NCBI RefSeq assembly: GCF_000227295.1
Contig: NZ_JH165054.1
Location: 1,114,550 to 1,178,549 of the forward strand
Direction: 5' to 3'
Source: Cutibacterium avidum ATCC 25577
GTDB taxonomy: Bacteria > Actinomycetota > Actinomycetes > Propionibacteriales > Propionibacteriaceae
DNA: 64,000 nt
Shown: positions 1 through 8,408 of the stretch, one piece after another
Numbering within the stretch: the stretch's first letter is position 1
Layout: every line of letters starts with the position of its first letter
Notes under the pieces: generated by a model
Database searches by the model: none
What the model saw: only the letters and a program-made list of their open reading frames with translations
Told to the model about the DNA's origin: nothing
Program-made: the position numbers and the translations under genes

Positions 1-1107
1 GGTTTTGGTCACCCGGTGGAACTCGACCGGATCCGTCCGGTGCAGGCCCTGCTCATGAATCGCGCCTCCTACGAGGCCCAGCGCGAGGCCGCTCCCAGCG
101 AGCGCCCCTTCCTCATCTCCCGGTCCGGACCGCTCGGGCTGCAGCGCTACGTCCAGACCTGGAGTGGTGACAATTCCACCTCCTGGCGCACCCTGAGGTA
201 CAACACCCGGATGGGCGTGGGGATGAGCATGTCCGGCCTGGTGAATTTCGGCCACGATGTCGGCGGTTTCGCCGGCACCGCTCGCCCCAGCCCCGAGCTC
301 TTCGCCCGCTGGGTGGCCAACGGCGTCATGCACCCGCGATTCACCATCCACTCCTGGCATGACGACGGATCGGTCAACGAACCGTGGATGTATCCGGGGA
401 TCACCGACATCGTCCGAAACATGATCCGGCTGCGTTACCGGCTCATTCCGTTCCTCTACACCTTGTCCTACCTGGCGGCAGAGAGACGCGAACCCATCGT
501 CAATCCGGTGTTCAGCCTCGATGATTCCCTCCTCGAGGAGTCCGACGACTTCCTCCTCGGACGTGATCTCCTGGTCGCTTCCGTGGTGGAGGAAGGTCAG
601 GCCACCCGTACCGTCACCCTTCCCGACGTCCCAGGCGGCTGGTTCGAATTCGACACCGGCATCCACCACGACCCCGGCACGGTCACCCTTGATGCCCCGC
701 TCGACCGTCTTCCCTTACTCGTTCGCGCTGGAGCGGGGATCCCACAGTGCACCCTTCCCGAGCCCACCGACGAGATCATCACGACGCAGACTGTCGAAAA
801 CTCCCCGCACCGGATCGTTCTCTACCTTCCTGATGGCGAGGGCCATTCGGAGGGGTTTTTCTTCGACGACGACGGCCACACCGATGGTTACCGCGATGGG
901 CACGGATACTGGTTGACCTGGACCGCCGACCACGACGCCACCACCGTCACCGTCCACACCCACGTCGAAGGCGACTACCAGCCACCATGGGGAGCCATGG
1001 ACTTCGCCCTGCGACCCAGCGACGACCGCACGATCAAGGTCATCTCCGAGCTCACCCCCTCAGCCTCAAATCAGCATCCCACAGTAGAAAACACTGGGAG
1101 GCCATGA
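1..1107 (+). CDS. GH31 family alpha-glucosidase/alpha-xylosidase, C-terminal part (5' end outside window)
   Basis: The reading frame is open from base 1, so the start lies upstream and only about 368 residues are seen. They match the second half of a glycoside hydrolase family 31 catalytic barrel. The WSGDNSTSW segment carries the Asp (codon at 169-171) expected as general acid/base, followed by the conserved stretch NFGHDVGGF and the RYRLIPFLYTL helix. The C-terminal beta domains follow. The nucleophile Asp is outside the window. Such enzymes release glucose or xylose from alpha-linked oligosaccharides; the substrate cannot be told from this part. The stop TGA at 1105-1107 overlaps the ATG of the next gene at 1104, so the two were translationally coupled in a glycoside-use operon. 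The family is clear; the specificity is open. Confidence 0.85.
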   Translation, partial: GFGHPVELDRIRPVQALLMNRASYEAQREAAPSERPFLISRSGPLGLQRYVQTWSGDNSTSWRTLRYNTRMGVGMSMSGLVNFGHDVGGFAGTARPSPELFARWVANGVMHPRFTIHSWHDDGSVNEPWMYPGITDIVRNMIRLRYRLIPFLYTLSYLAAERREPIVNPVFSLDDSLLEESDDFLLGRDLLVASVVEEGQATRTVTLPDVPGGWFEFDTGIHHDPGTVTLDAPLDRLPLLVRAGAGIPQCTLPEPTDEIITTQTVENSPHRIVLYLPDGEGHSEGFFFDDDGHTDGYRDGHGYWLTWTADHDATTVTVHTHVEGDYQPPWGAMDFALRPSDDRTIKVISELTPSASNQHPTVENTGRP

Positions 1108-2888
1108 TGCTTCGACCACAGGACACCCCTACCCGAGAAACAAAGTGTCTGTCGGGAATCTGGCACTTCGCCTTCGACGCCGAGGACCGCGACCAGGCTG
1201 AGGGATGGTTCACCCAGCTGCTGCCGGAGTGCGCCGAGATGGCAGTTCCGGCCTCCTACCAGGACCTCTCCACCGACCCCGCAGTCCGTGATCACGTCGG
1301 CCCGGTCTGGTATCAGCGTGAAGTCCGCATCCCGCGCGGCTGGGCCGAGGATCGCGTCGTCATCCACTTCGAGTCCGCCACTCACACCGCCACCGTCTGG
1401 GTCGACGATGTCGAGGTGGCCAACCATGTCGGGGGCTACCTTCCTTTCGAGGCCGACATCACCGACCACGTCCGCGCCGGCGAAAAATGTCAACTGACGG
1501 TGCGCGTCGACAACCGACTGTCCTTCCAGACCATTCCGCCGGGCATCGTCGTCGACTCGCCCGAGGGCCCGAAGCAGAAGTACTGGCACGACTTCTTCAA
1601 CTACGCCGGCATTCACCGCGATGTCTGGCTGTGCAGCCGTCCGACCTCACATGTCGAGGACGTCACCATCACCACCGATCTCAACGGGGATGACGGAATC
1701 GTCAGCTGGACGGTCCTCTCGCGGAATTCTGACTCCCTGACGACCCAGGTGACGATTTTCGACGCCGAGGGCAATGAGGTTGCCAATGGGATCGGCGCCT
1801 CCGCGACAACCAGCATCCCCTCGGTCCACCTCTGGCAGCCGGGTCAGGGCTACCTCTACGAGGCCGAAATCTCCCTGCTCAACGGGGAGCGTGTCGTCGA
1901 TTCCTACCGTCAGGCTATTGGTGTGCGCACGGTCCGCGTCGACGGAAATCGCCTCCTCGTCAACGGAGAACCGGTCCACCTGACCGGATTCGGCATGCAC
2001 GAGGATCACCAGACCATCGGAAAAGCCCACAACGACGCCCTCATGCTGCGCGACGCCGCATGCCTTGAATAGATTGGCGCAAACTCCCTGCGCACCTCCC
2101 ACTACCCTTACTCCGAACACGTCCTTGACTACGCTGATCGTCACGGATTGCTCGTCATCGACGAGACTCCCGCAGTGGGCATGAACATGGGCTTGGGAGG
2201 CGGCATTTTTGGTGCCCAGGGCTACACCACCTTCTCCGAGGAGACCATCAACGGCGAGACCCAGAAGGTTCACACCCAGGTCATCCGCGACCTCATCGCC
2301 CGGGACAAGAACCACCCCAGCGTCATCATCTGGTCCATCGCCAACGAGCCCGAGTCCGAGACCGAGGCGGCAGAAAACTACTTCCGCCCCCTCTTCGACG
2401 TCGCCCGTGACGCCGATCCCACTCGTCCGGTGAGCTTTGTCAACGTCATGCTCGCCCCGTGTGGGGCGTGCCGGGTTTCGCAGTACTCCGACGTCCTTCT
2501 CCTCAACCGCTACTACGGCTGGTACGTCGACACCGGTGACCTCGCCGCGGCCGAGCGTCACTGGCGCGAGGAGATGGAGGGCTGGGCTAGCGAGAACAAG
2601 CCGATCATCATTACCGAGTACGGCGCCGACACCATGCCTGGCCTGCACCAGACCCCCGCTCAACCGTGGAGCGAGGAGTACCAGGTCGAGGTCCTCAAGA
2701 TGAACGAGCGGGTCTTCGACTCCTTCGACGCCGTTATCGGCGAGCAAATCTGGAACTTCGCGGACTTCGCGACCACCAGCGGCATCATGCGCGTCGGTGG
2801 CAACCGGAAGGGCATCTTCACCCGGGATCGCCAGCCCAAGATGGCCGCCTTCCACCTTCGCAGGAGGTGGCGCGGTACGGAGCAGTGA
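1104..2888 (+). pseudogene. uidA: beta-glucuronidase (GH2) interrupted by an in-frame TAG
   Basis: The gene starts at ATG 1104 after GGGAGG and would encode about 594 residues, close to the 603 of E. coli GusA. The frame is intact except for one TAG at 2070-2072 (codon 323). The next residues are IGANSLRTSHYPY, where family members read WIGANS..RTSHYPY, so a Trp TGG has become TAG. Both catalytic Glu residues (SIANEPESE at about 2336-2362, and ITEYGAD at about 2608) lie after the stop, so a truncated product would be inactive. The second half, including the C-terminal NFADFAT and GIFTRDR motifs, shows no further decay. This suggests a recent mutation, a sequencing error, or suppression. The enzyme would remove glucuronic acid from conjugates or glycosaminoglycan fragments. 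Confidence 0.88.
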
Positions 2889-2919
2889 TCGGCGGCCTCC
2901 CCATGGTGAGGGACTAAAA

Positions 2920-3000
2920 TTAAACGCGCATGGTGGACTCCCTGACGACAAGTTGCGGTGCAAGGACCACGCTGCGTGGGCCTTCGGCAGCATCTCGCCC
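2920..3000 (-). pseudogene. remnant of a LacI-family regulator C-terminus
   Basis: On the minus strand, 25 codons ending at a TAA (2920-2922) read RDAAEGPRSVVLAPQLVVREST and a few more residues. The ending PxLVVREST is the hallmark of the C-terminus of LacI/GalR repressors. No matching sensor domain or HTH can be followed further upstream in this frame or the neighbouring ones, so this looks like the tail of a deleted regulator, probably the former repressor of the adjacent glycosidase genes. The match is short, so confidence is moderate. Confidence 0.5.
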
Positions 3001-3172
3001 ACACCCACACAAGTGCAACTGACGTGGAGGGAGCCCACGTCTCGACCCACCGAACGTCGAGAACCATCCACACCTACGCAGGCCGAGTGCCCTGACGCCC
3101 AACTCCACCCCTCTTGGATGCCCGTCTGACCACGCTCATGGAAACTTCACAATTTCAGGGGACAATGGATTC

Positions 3173-6100
3173 ATGGCCACCCAAGCTCACACCGACTCCG
3201 TGAACCTCAGATTGGCGCTCAACGGCCTGCCACTGCCGACAGCCGCGCGCGCCTCCGACATCGACGTCGTCGCCCCGGTACTTGCTCGTCAACGGGAACT
3301 CAGACGGGAGATCCCTGAGCTCCTCTGCCCGGCTGACCGACGCATCCAAGCATTCATCGACCGTTACCTCGGCGAGGACTCCCCCGTCCATCCCCACCTG
3401 CCCGAAACCACCCTGACTCTCGATGAGCCCGGCCTGGCCCGAGCCCTTTCCCTCCCCGTCGACGGTGACGAGTTCACCTCCGACCTGGTCGCGAGTTACC
3501 GGGTCGCCAACGGCGTGCTCCACAACCCGCGCAACGATCGTCGCACCACCGCCGGCGTCTTCCATGTCGCGGAGGGCGGTCTGGCTATCCCCGACGACAA
3601 GAAGGCCGTCCCGATCGACGTCTTCGCCCGTCTCCTTGACCTCGCCTTCCAGGCCCCGCCGGAGCACACCCTGCTTCCTTACACGTCCACCCAGCCGGTT
3701 GAGCGTCAGGCCCACACCTGGGTGTCCCTGCTGCTGCGTCCCCTCGTGGTGCCGTGGATCCCGGGCTTCGTCTCCGAACGTCGCATGGAGACCCGCTTCT
3801 TCGCTCCCGGCGGTCTGGTCTCCAACCTCGACTTCGTCGAAGGTATTTTCGGCAATGCCGGGGACCCGCTGCTGCCCGCCAACGACTCCGCTCTGGAGCC
3901 CTCGGGATGGACCGGCCACAGCGGCTGCGTCATCCTGGCCCCGCACCTCAATCTCGTCCGCAAGGTCGACCTCGGTCTGCCTCACATCGACCAGGCCACC
4001 GACCGCCAGCGTCGCGACGGCATGTGCTGGTCCGACGAGTCGGAGCTCTACAACGAGGGCAAGCCGTTCAAGCTGTGCGCCCGTGACGAGTCCGGAGTCA
4101 TCCTCACCATTGTCGCCGACAACTACTTCGGCTACTGCAAGAAGGAGGTCAAGACCCAGATCTCCTACTCCGCGAACCTCTTCGGACTGGCCGAGGAGGA
4201 GCACTCCGGTGGTGCCCGCGCCTACCGTTCCCACAACCAGGGCCAGGAGTACGCCACCCCGACCTGCGAGCGGACGGTTGCCGACGTCGTTGCCGAAGAC
4301 CCAGACGATTTCGAGATGCTCGACAAGGGTCACGCGAAGGTCCTCGGCATCGACAACGTCCTGCTGGTACCCGGCGGAACCAAGTTCAGCCTGCGCGACG
4401 GCACCGTCTCCTGGGATGACGGCGCACAGTCGATCCCGATGCGCGCCGACACCGAGTACGTCTCGCCCGACGGCTACCGCATGAAGATGATCCACAACGA
4501 GGCCGACAACCAGTGGTACCTCGAGGGTACGTACGGCGAATCGACGACCTTGCACAAGTGCTGCACAGTGTCCGGCGGCGGCAAGTCGGAGATCTCCAAG
4601 GCAATCTCGGACACCTTCCTGCAGGGCAACGCCTACGCCCCGGACTTCGAGGCCGACATGGACGCCGTCGAGGACATCCTGCACCGGGATTTCTCGTCCC
4701 GATTCGCTGACCCCGAGCTCAACGGAAAGGACCACCGTCCGATCCTGTCGGCGGAGCGTTCCGTCGGGTCGGTCATCAAGCTGCTCACCCCGTCGTCAGA
4801 TTTCACCGACTGGTACAACGACTGGATCAACTCCATCCCGTCGTTCCGCAAGGAACTCATCTTCACCATCAAGCGCTATTACAAGCCCGAATGGGGTGAC
4901 GACTGGCGCTCCCACTTCACGGTTGCGCCGACGAACGGCCGCCACGGCAACATGGTGCGCCTCGACGGTCAGAAGATCCTGGTGAGCATGGCTCGCGTCG
5001 GTTTCCAGCCCGACGGTTCCTGGCGTCTGTTCACCCTGCGCCACGACTACGCCCCGGCCATCAAGGTCCAGACCGAGGACGACATGACGGCTTCCATCGT
5101 CACCTCTCCTGGCATGGTCACCGGTCCAGAGGGCCTGTCGCGCAAGGTCGTCGCCAACTGCGAGGCGCTCCTCTTCCAGCGTCCTGACGACGCTATTCAC
5201 CGCGGCTACGATACCCAGACCGAGCGCGACATGAGCGAGCGCGACCTGTTCATCTCGAACTATCAGCCTCTGACCCGCGATGACGTCAGAGCAATGCGAG
5301 ACGACGTGGTGGCCTTCTCGAAGTTCACCAAGCCGATGCGCGAGGCCCTGTCGAATTTCGCCGACTCCGATCCTTCCGAGGAACCGAAGTACGTTGTCTC
5401 CAGTGCCGATCCGCGTCTCATTGACGGGGTGCGCTCGCGTAACCCGCGCTACCTGCAGGTTCGCCCCGACATCGCGAAGCCGCGCGAAACGGCGATCGCG
5501 AACCTGGCCAGCCACCTGTACCACGGCCGGCGGGTCAACGAACCGCTGCCTCTCCCGGTCGACGTCGTCGCTGCCGGTCGGCGCAACAACCCGCCCGAGG
5601 ACAAGATCCCTGCCCTGTGCGCCTACAACCCGCTGCACTACATGGAGCTGCCGGAGTTGTTCATGGAGTTCATCTCTTCCATGACCGGCAAGAGCCCCTC
5701 GACGACGGGCGCCGGTTCGGAGGGTGCACTGACGAAGGCCCCGTTCAACGCCCTCCCGGCAGTCTTCGACCTCAACTCCTCCTTCCTGTCCTTCGTGCTG
5801 TCCGGTTACGACGGTTGGCTGTCCTCCGCGGGGTTCATCGGCCCCAACGTCGAGGTGGCCCACGACATCTCCCTGCTCGTACCGGAGATCTTCTGCCGGA
5901 TGTCGCCGGAGGAGAGGGATGCCAAGACCCTCATCGAGGGCGGATACCTGGAAAAGATGGAGGACTTCGAGAAGGACGGCGAGCTCATCCTCGCGTCCCG
6001 TCTGGGCTACCGCATGACCGAGAAGTTCATGCGCGCCTACTTCGGTCGAATCTTCCTGCATCCCGACACGGTCTTCACCCCGGAGATGCTGCGTCCGGAG

Positions 6101-6553
6101 CTACAGGACGCCGAGATCTTCGCCGATTCGGTGCGGACGATCTCGATGACTCACGCCCGGGTGGCGAAGGCTTACTTCGCTGATGGGACGATCTCGCTTG
6201 CCGTGCCGCCGATTCGGGCCCTGCTCGAGATCATGGCGACCGGCACCTGCGAAGAGGGTTGGACCCTTGACGATCCTGAGCTGCGTGAGATGTTCACTCG
6301 CGAGTCCGTGCTGGCCTCCGACTGGTACGCCGAACGCCTCGACGCCAAGCAGGCCGAGGATGCGCGACGCTCCGAGATGGGTATTGCGCAACTCGAGGAG
6401 TTCATGGCTGACCCGCGCAACGCCGCCGCCTGCGAGGAGATTGACGTCCAGGCTCGCCTGGATCACGTCCGCCGGTTCCATGATCGGGCCGTGACCGAGG
6501 AGTACCGCCAGCAGCTGGTGGGAACCCTCGGCCGACAGGTTAACTTCCGCTGA
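3173..6553 (+). CDS. putative PPi-type phosphoenolpyruvate carboxykinase (diphosphate), 1126 aa
   Basis: This is a large soluble protein without signal peptide or membrane segments. Its size and sequence style fit the pyrophosphate-dependent PEP carboxykinase family (PEP carboxytransphosphorylase) described from Propionibacterium freudenreichii and Entamoeba. That enzyme interconverts PEP + CO2 + phosphate and oxaloacetate + pyrophosphate. A P-loop-like segment SGGGKSEISK lies near residues 467-476, preceded by CCTV. In propionic fermentation the enzyme links glycolysis to the dicarboxylate branch while conserving pyrophosphate energy. The start ATG 3173 follows AGGGGA at 3157-3162. The gene stands alone and ends at a strong hairpin. 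The family call rests on recognition of length and lineage rather than on an alignment, so it should be verified. Confidence 0.7.
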   Translation: MATQAHTDSVNLRLALNGLPLPTAARASDIDVVAPVLARQRELRREIPELLCPADRRIQAFIDRYLGEDSPVHPHLPETTLTLDEPGLARALSLPVDGDEFTSDLVASYRVANGVLHNPRNDRRTTAGVFHVAEGGLAIPDDKKAVPIDVFARLLDLAFQAPPEHTLLPYTSTQPVERQAHTWVSLLLRPLVVPWIPGFVSERRMETRFFAPGGLVSNLDFVEGIFGNAGDPLLPANDSALEPSGWTGHSGCVILAPHLNLVRKVDLGLPHIDQATDRQRRDGMCWSDESELYNEGKPFKLCARDESGVILTIVADNYFGYCKKEVKTQISYSANLFGLAEEEHSGGARAYRSHNQGQEYATPTCERTVADVVAEDPDDFEMLDKGHAKVLGIDNVLLVPGGTKFSLRDGTVSWDDGAQSIPMRADTEYVSPDGYRMKMIHNEADNQWYLEGTYGESTTLHKCCTVSGGGKSEISKAISDTFLQGNAYAPDFEADMDAVEDILHRDFSSRFADPELNGKDHRPILSAERSVGSVIKLLTPSSDFTDWYNDWINSIPSFRKELIFTIKRYYKPEWGDDWRSHFTVAPTNGRHGNMVRLDGQKILVSMARVGFQPDGSWRLFTLRHDYAPAIKVQTEDDMTASIVTSPGMVTGPEGLSRKVVANCEALLFQRPDDAIHRGYDTQTERDMSERDLFISNYQPLTRDDVRAMRDDVVAFSKFTKPMREALSNFADSDPSEEPKYVVSSADPRLIDGVRSRNPRYLQVRPDIAKPRETAIANLASHLYHGRRVNEPLPLPVDVVAAGRRNNPPEDKIPALCAYNPLHYMELPELFMEFISSMTGKSPSTTGAGSEGALTKAPFNALPAVFDLNSSFLSFVLSGYDGWLSSAGFIGPNVEVAHDISLLVPEIFCRMSPEERDAKTLIEGGYLEKMEDFEKDGELILASRLGYRMTEKFMRAYFGRIFLHPDTVFTPEMLRPELQDAEIFADSVRTISMTHARVAKAYFADGTISLAVPPIRALLEIMATGTCEEGWTLDDPELREMFTRESVLASDWYAERLDAKQAEDARRSEMGIAQLEEFMADPRNAAACEEIDVQARLDHVRRFHDRAVTEEYRQQLVGTLGRQVNFR

Positions 6554-6560
6554 GATAGAC

Positions 6561-6586
6561 GGCCCCGGGTGACACCACCCGGGGCC
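6561..6586 (+). terminator. hairpin terminator after the PPi-PEPCK gene
   Basis: A perfect 10-bp stem pairs GGCCCCGGGT (6561-6570) with ACCCGGGGCC (6577-6586) around a 6-nt loop. It begins 7 nt after the stop codon. There is no clear T-tract, as is common in high-GC actinobacteria. Confidence 0.75.
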
Positions 6587-6709
6587 GATCTCTGCCTGCA
6601 GCGGGTTTTGTGCAGCGACGTCTCTGTTTTGCCCCCGTGGTTGTCGGCGGAAGCCTCCTCGCTGGGTCTGCGTCACTGACGCCAGTTGGCTGCTCCCCTA
6701 CCCTGTGAC

Positions 6710-6784
6710 AAAAACTCCCGCCTCGCGAAGGGTCGGAGCACCCAAATGCTTCAACCAGGTGCGAGGCGGGGTTTTTCGCACCTG
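6710..6784 (+). ncRNA. structured leader or attenuator-like hairpins before the FhuF-like gene
   Basis: CCCGCCTCGC (6717-6726) pairs with GCGAGGCGGG (6761-6770). It is flanked by A5 (6710-6714) and T5 (6772-6776), so it could act as a terminator in both directions. The enclosed 34 nt can fold further (GAAG 6727-6730 with CTTC 6749-6752; GGGT with ACCC). A competing 8-bp stem pairs CAGGTGCG (6756-6763) with CGCACCTG (6777-6784) and would break the terminator stem. The 304-bp gap 6554-6857 holds nothing else that I recognise. The regulatory role and ligand are unknown. Confidence 0.45.
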
Positions 6785-6857
6785 AGACGTGCACACGACT
6801 GACGGAACCCTGGCTCGAGGAAGTCACAACGAGCCCGCCTGCCGCCAAGAACCGGCC

Positions 6858-7649
6858 ATGTCTCGGGACCAGCCCTGTCTTGACGCGCCGCTGCCCAAAA
6901 AACCCAAACCAGCCCCTCTGGCTACTGTTACGAAGCACGATGGGGGCGTGGACTTCATCGATCTGACGGCGGCGGGTTTCGACGAGTGGGTCAGTGTCGA
7001 AAACCATCAGCCCAACGAGACTCCCGCTAATTCCTGGCTCCCCGCTACCCACTTGATGACTCCAGAGGTCATGGATCGTCGCATCAACCACACCCACGAG
7101 GCCCTTTTGGCCCAACGCCACGAGGGAAAGGCCGGTCACGGACACGATGTCGCGGCTGCCCCAGGTACGGTTGCCCGTCGCGTCGCCGTGTCCGCCACCC
7201 AGTTGGGAATTGTCGCCAGGCTCGTCGTACCTGTGGTCGCGGCGCGGACCCTGGGCCACGATGTCGATTTTCCTCGCCTGGAGGATCTCTGGTTCCGGGA
7301 CGTGCTTCAGGCACCCGTTCCAGTGTCAGTGGCCTGGAAACCTGGACCAGCGAAAATCACCGACTCGGCCGTGGAGAGAATCACCGATGCCTTCATCGCC
7401 GCCGGGCTGAGCAAAATCGTCGCTCTCGACAACGTGGCCTCCGCCGTGAGCACCTCGGTCATCATGATTTCCCGCTGCCGTCCCGATCTACGCCAGGCCG
7501 CCATCGACGCTGCAACCGAGATGTTGATCATGGTTGACCCTCGCCCTGGGATCACCGCCGGTCCAGGGTTCCATCGACGCAGCTGTTGTCTCTACTATCA
7601 GGTGAGCGGTTCGCGGATCGCCTGCTGCGGGGACTGCGTCCTGGTCTGA
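6858..7649 (+). CDS. FhuF-like ferric iron reductase / (2Fe-2S) protein
   Basis: The C-terminus reads RRSCCLYYQVSGSRIACCGDCVL: two adjacent Cys, about ten residues, then Cys-x2-Cys. This is the iron-sulfur ligand pattern ending FhuF-type siderophore-iron reductases. The body is a loosely conserved alpha-helical domain, and the predicted length of 263 aa matches the family. FhuF proteins reduce ferric iron held by siderophores in the cytoplasm. The start is uncertain: GTG 6789 lies only 13 nt after a terminator-like hairpin and lacks a Shine-Dalgarno, ATG 6858 is used here, and GTG 6948 is also possible. The last 52 bp overlap the convergent gene at 7598-8281. No siderophore or uptake genes adjoin it. 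Confidence 0.72.
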   Translation: MSRDQPCLDAPLPKKPKPAPLATVTKHDGGVDFIDLTAAGFDEWVSVENHQPNETPANSWLPATHLMTPEVMDRRINHTHEALLAQRHEGKAGHGHDVAAAPGTVARRVAVSATQLGIVARLVVPVVAARTLGHDVDFPRLEDLWFRDVLQAPVPVSVAWKPGPAKITDSAVERITDAFIAAGLSKIVALDNVASAVSTSVIMISRCRPDLRQAAIDAATEMLIMVDPRPGITAGPGFHRRSCCLYYQVSGSRIACCGDCVLV

Positions 7650-8281
7650 GTGGCGCTCGCCGTCGATTCGTGATCATGGCGCGCTGAGCCCGTCGGCCAT
7701 CGCAACCGTCCAACGTCGGCCGGGGCGAGGCCGTCGCCCCGCAACCACCCGAACCAGCGTTCCACCCAGCTCTCGTCGCTCTTGATCGATCTGCGAAGAT
7801 CCAGCCTCATCCGCCGCACGGGACCCGCGCACATGGAATCGACCTCCTGGAATCCCCACGACTCCAACCAGGTCACCGGCGCAAGCCGTCGATCAACGCA
7901 TGGTCCGACGACGCCGCCGGCCTCAATCACCGGAACCGAACTGTGTAGGCGTGCAGCCAAGAACGAAGTGCGCACTCGCCCCCAAGAAACGTCGCTTCGA
8001 TGGGGCAGGAAGCCCACCAGGACTGCGCCCCCGGGTGTGCGGGGGATTTTCGACATCGGGTGCTCGTCAGGAAGGCAGGACTCGGGCGCAACCAGGATGA
8101 TCCCGTCGAACTCGTCACCATGACGACTTGCGACCCCGAAGAACCCCCAGGCCTGGCATGCAGCGTCGGCCCATTCCGGGAGCGGTGAACCGGCGTCGAT
8201 TCCCCAGGATCGGAGTTTTCCGGAAACGCCAAGGGGTGCGGCATCTTTCCTCGTCAGAGTTGTCAGGTGCCTGACTCGCAT
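7598..8281 (-). CDS. GNAT-like N-acetyltransferase domain protein of the oriC region
   Basis: ATG at 8281 follows a strong GAGGAGG with 6-nt spacing. The 227-aa product resembles the acetyltransferase-like proteins found near oriC in other actinobacteria: a central strand/helix stretch (GGAVLVGFLP, then RTSFLAARLHSSVPVIEAGG), then WGFQEVD and the C-terminal RMRLDLRRSIKSDESWVERWFGWL, which corresponds to the RLRLELRTTL...E..L motif. The substrate is unknown. The acetyl-CoA loop is degenerate, so activity is uncertain. The last 40 residues are polar and probably disordered. It is transcribed towards the FhuF-like gene and its 3' end overlaps that gene by 52 bp. Confidence 0.7.
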   Translation of the reverse strand: MRVRHLTTLTRKDAAPLGVSGKLRSWGIDAGSPLPEWADAACQAWGFFGVASRHGDEFDGIILVAPESCLPDEHPMSKIPRTPGGAVLVGFLPHRSDVSWGRVRTSFLAARLHSSVPVIEAGGVVGPCVDRRLAPVTWLESWGFQEVDSMCAGPVRRMRLDLRRSIKSDESWVERWFGWLRGDGLAPADVGRLRWPTGSARHDHESTASATQTRTQSPQQAIREPLT

Positions 8282-8369
8282 GATGCCTCCTCAGATGTGC
8301 CCGAGTGCGGCCCGCAGCGATGAACACTACTGACAGGGCTTCCTGCGAGGTCTGTGCGTGAAATAGACC

Positions 8370-8385
8370 ACACTCGTATGAGTGT
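8370..8385. promoter_or_regulatory. inverted repeat upstream of the aminotransferase gene
   Basis: ACACTC (8370-8375) and GAGTGT (8380-8385) form a perfect 6-bp inverted repeat around GTAT. It lies between the divergent starts of the GNAT-like gene and the aminotransferase gene, so it could be an operator for either. No regulator gene is adjacent. Confidence 0.35.
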
Positions 8386-8408
8386 CATTCTAGGTTTCCG
8401 ACGCATAG

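Noticed and set aside
1647-3071. 474-codon open frame antisense to beta-glucuronidase
   Set aside because: Low-complexity V/G/L/D-rich product typical of antisense frames in high-GC DNA; no recognisable domain.
3155-4735. 526-codon open frame antisense to the PPi-PEPCK gene
   Set aside because: Same shadow pattern, no start signal, no family resemblance.
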